DNA of 64,000 bases. Source: Zonotrichia leucophrys gambelii (Eukaryota > Chordata > Aves > Passeriformes > Passerellidae). Shown here one piece after another: positions 60,801 through 64,000 of this stretch. The translations under genes were made by a program, and so were the position numbers. Within the stretch, counting starts at the first letter, position 1, and every line of letters starts with the position of its first letter. The DNA lies in contig NC_088171.1 of the NCBI RefSeq assembly GCF_028769735.1, positions 142,683,917 through 142,747,916 on the forward strand, given 5' to 3'. The notes beneath the pieces were generated by a model that searched no databases, was not told where the DNA came from, and saw only the letters and a list, made by a program, of their open reading frames with translations.

Positions 60801-63800
60801 TTAGCCCCATCTCTCCAGCTGGGATAACCCAGCAGCCCATGCAGCTGCCTTGTGCAGTGACTCTGGGAGCTGCTGCAGCTTGCAGAGAACAAGGTTTGAA
60901 GAAACTGGATCGCTTCCCTGTTCCAGTTCACAGTACAGCCAAGCAAACCATTGTGCCTGGAGAGCTAGCTGGGACTAGATGGCTAACTTCTCCTCTGCTG
61001 CTGCTTCATGATATGGATTTCCTGTTGTTTCCCTCCACTCACCCATCCATGTCATCTATTGTTGTGTTTGGAGTGTGTCTGTTCGTGTCCATAGCAGTTT
61101 GACAACCATGGGGTTTGGTCCCTCCTTGAAACTCCTTCAAGTCTTGCATTAATAGCAGTAGCTGAGAGATTTCCTCCAAAGCTTATTGGAAATCCAGTGG
61201 TTTGGAAGACTGGATGTGACCATGGGACTGCTATGACTGGTTCAAGTGAGAGTTCTTTTCCTGTGCCATGACAGCCTAAATTCCTCTGCTGAGAAGTGGC
61301 TGCTCACTAAACAACAGTGACTCAAACACTGGGAGTCTGTAGCTGAGTCCAAACTCAAAACATCTTTTCCAGGAGTCTCGCAGGTAAAAACATGTTCAAA
61401 TTTTATGGTGCTGTGGTGTGTCTATGAACTTATGAGCTTGGATTTGAGATTTAGTAAAAATATAGTTGCTGTAGATCACATTTAATGGATGAGTAGCTCA
61501 CAAGACAGCTTATAGAAGGGATAAAAGTCAGAGAACAGGAATTTACTTCAACTACTCCTCAGAAATCAAAAAAGGCTGTTCTTTCTCTTGTCCTCCAGCA
61601 TACCTTTCCCACCAGATGATGCCACTGGAGGACTACGCTCCTAAGAGGAAACTTGTTATTTGTTTTTTTCCCTTCCCCCTGACTTATTTATTAAAATTAA
61701 TTTAGTGGCATCAAGTTTAGTAGTACACAACTTATAGGTTCATAGTAAGCCAGTGTTTTAAAAAAATAATATTAAAATCTAAGAGGTTTCAAAACAACCT
61801 TTGACTATGTCTAGTCTCTAGGTGTGAAAGATTCAGTAGGTAGCTGCCAGAATATTCAGCTTTGTGAACTGAATAGTCAAGATGCAGTGATCTGTGTTTC
61901 AGGGAGGGAAGACTTTAATTAAGATATGAGTCATTAAAGAGTTTTATATTGACACTTGGCACCATCAGGAACACACCTGAAGCTGACCTGAACTCTGTGT
62001 TTTCTCAAGGTGAACTGTGAAGTAGTGATCTCTTTCATTGCTTTACAGCAATGTCATAACTTGTTCCCCCAAAAACCCTTCTAGAGAAAGCAGGACAAAG
62101 GAATGCCTAACTGAAAATATGAAAATAATAAAAAAAAACCCCACAGCCTCCCATACCCTGGTTAAAATTTGCAAGAGAAGAGGGGGAATGAAATTTAATG
62201 TAGAGATGAGCAAGATACATCAGTGTTCTTGTGACAGCAAGGCAGTTCTGGTGTTCTCAGTAAAATATGGGAATCTCCTCCCAGAAGAGCATCCAGTCAA
62301 GCTGCAGAGTGGCCTGTCTGCAATACTAATTAGTGCTGCATTGTAGGAGCAGATCCAGACAGTGTGGCAGGTTGTACCAGGGACTCACTGCTAACACTGT
62401 CTGCATTTTGGGGGGTTCTTTACACCACCTAGAGTGTGTGAACTGAAATACAATACTGAAGCTGCAGGAAAATTTTCCTTAGCTTTTGGTGCAAGGACAG
62501 TTTCATATTCCCCTCCAAAGGATAGAAGGCACATTCAAACACAGAAAAGCCACACAATTAAGCATTTTTTGCCTGTGCTAATTTTACAATCAAGATGGCT
62601 GTGTCTAGAGTCCCCAAAGGAAAAAAAAAAGGAAAAAGAAATTGATAAAGAAAGTACCTTAGTATGATAGCAAAGGGAAGCCTTTCAAGAATTAATGAAG
62701 AGCTTTCTCTCTGCTGCATAATAGAAATTATCTCTAGTGGATAGAGAAATCCTCTAATCTTCATACAATATCTGAGCAGGCTTACCTTTTCTCACTAAAT
62801 TCTTGATTTTTATCCTACTAAAATTCCCTGGGTCAGGTCCTGAAGCAATCACTGCAAATTAGCAGTGTTTCAAGATTCAGCTCACTGCACTTGTGCATGA
62901 ATGTGGTCTTACCTTACATTTTGTGATGCCATGTAACTGCTTTTAATAATTATAAAACTTTATTTTTATTTATTACTGTTATTTACTTATTTGAGGCCAA
63001 ATTATTTTATCGTTTTGAATGATATAAATCTAAAATGGAATTACTCCACATTTATAGCCAACCTCTTGGGTCCTGAATTTGTCGAGTGTGTGTGAAGGAT
63101 GTATTTCACACGCTCCTTCAAAACTCTTTTCCCTCCCTAGACAACATACACAGAAACTGTGCAAAAATTTTGGTAGATCTTTTCTGGTTTATGCTATCAT
63201 GATGAGTGGAAGCCCCTCTGCCTTTGAGGAGGGCACTGCACAAGTGGGAACCTTTGCATGTCTGGGATGAGCAGTGTGAGTGGAGACACCCAGATCACAC
63301 ATGCCAGAACCTCAGATGCACAGTTTAACAGTTAACCACGAGTTTTAATAACTTTTTTTTTTTCCTGTGGCAATCTAGAATATTGAAGAGGGAATCAGGA
63401 GCTGTGAGGAAAATATCAAGCAGCAAATCCCTGTGGGAGAGACTGTATACCAGTCAGTCACTGAAGCTGTGCTATTGCTGTCTGCTGCACAGCTCCATGT
63501 TCAGAGTCAGAGTAAAAAATTCCCCCTTGCCATGCTGTGAAACCCATAGATGGGGTTTTCCTTTACATTTTAGTTGGCTTTTGTGGGCTTTGGATCAATT
63601 TTGTGTGCCATGCTTAGCTTACTATCTCCTGGGGAAAAAATAGAGAAAGACAATGTCAGCTTGACTGCATTGGTTGACAGTCAGCTTTGTGAGACCTTTG
63701 TGGTCTCTTGAAAATCAGTGAGGAGCTGCTGGCGTGACCCTCTGGTGAACTGCAGTGATGGGGGAAGGAGCAAATATTCCAAGGAGATGAACCAGGACAT

Positions 63801-64000
63801 GTACTTACATCTGATCCAAATAACTGCTGTACAAAGGAAAAGTGAATGCAGTCAGTATAGCCAAGCTGGTATTTTGTGACCTTCTGATTGCAGAGTTCAA
63901 AATATCTTAATTTCTTTTTTGCTGGAGGCTTCGAAAGTGGGGGAGGAATAGTTAGCAGTGGTGAGGCAGGAGAGAGTAAATTTCCTTTCTGAAAAATATT
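51894..64000. other. Long unique A+T-rich non-coding stretch
   Basis: About 12 kb in which I recognise no gene, CR1 or LTR. It holds a short (TA)n run (54724-54736) and A or T runs near 59165-59177 (A13) and 63353-63363. Open frames reach 148 codons (58102-58548, +) but show no domain, conserved motif or splice context that I can identify. The frame at 59539-59754 lies in a lysine-rich A-rich stretch. Very old repeats beyond recognition by eye may be present. Confidence 0.5.
54724..54736. repeat. Short (TA)n microsatellite
   Basis: Alternating TA over 13 bp, followed by CATATATGAT. It is simple sequence with no other feature. Confidence 0.7.

Noticed and set aside
1..64000. tRNA, rRNA, CRISPR array, operon or phage-like system
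   Set aside because: No tRNA B-box with matching arms, no rRNA sequence and no regularly spaced repeats were seen. The repeat content is that of a bird genome, where prokaryotic systems are not expected.

Overview
The window looks like vertebrate, specifically avian, genomic DNA from a non-coding (intergenic or intronic) stretch. The evidence is the repeat content. There are several truncated CR1 LINE copies with the typical avian CR1 3' ends, and three LTRs of the avian endogenous-retrovirus type whose sense strand opens like TGTGCTGG or TGTCCT. CpG is depleted almost everywhere, and A/C-rich low-complexity tracts of the CCAAACCAA kind, common in songbird assemblies, recur. I infer a bird, probably a neoavian or songbird; the species cannot be fixed from this.

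I found no protein-coding gene I can defend, no tRNA or rRNA, and no bacterial-type organisation. The longest open frames are about 110-160 codons. That is roughly what chance gives in 64 kb of A+T-rich DNA read in six frames, and none shows a recognisable domain except those lying inside CR1 copies.

Layout: an LTR (663-1241) is followed by an old CR1-like copy (about 1312-1720). CR1 copies lie at 5279-6232 (-), 6874-7158 (+), 9745-10535 (+, split by a solo LTR at about 10036-10403), 27906-28416 (-), 37777-38613 (+), 44530-44845 (+) and 50890-51893 (+, internally deleted). Another LTR lies at about 32835-33404. All three LTRs read in the minus direction and appear to be solo. Between these are long stretches of apparently unique, mostly A+T-rich DNA with simple repeats: an (ACTAA)9 microsatellite, a pure T40 run, a perfect 47-bp tandem duplication and a 13-bp triplicated unit.

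The two most gene-like places are these. (1) A compact CpG island at about 45180-45442, with roughly 30 CpGs in about 260 bp, could be a promoter or first exon of a gene or non-coding RNA that I cannot identify. (2) A CpG-retaining segment at about 13990-14720 carries a 132-codon open frame followed by an A13 tract, and could be a retrocopy or a conserved element. No novel multi-gene system is visible; the interest here is in repeat history and in these two segments.
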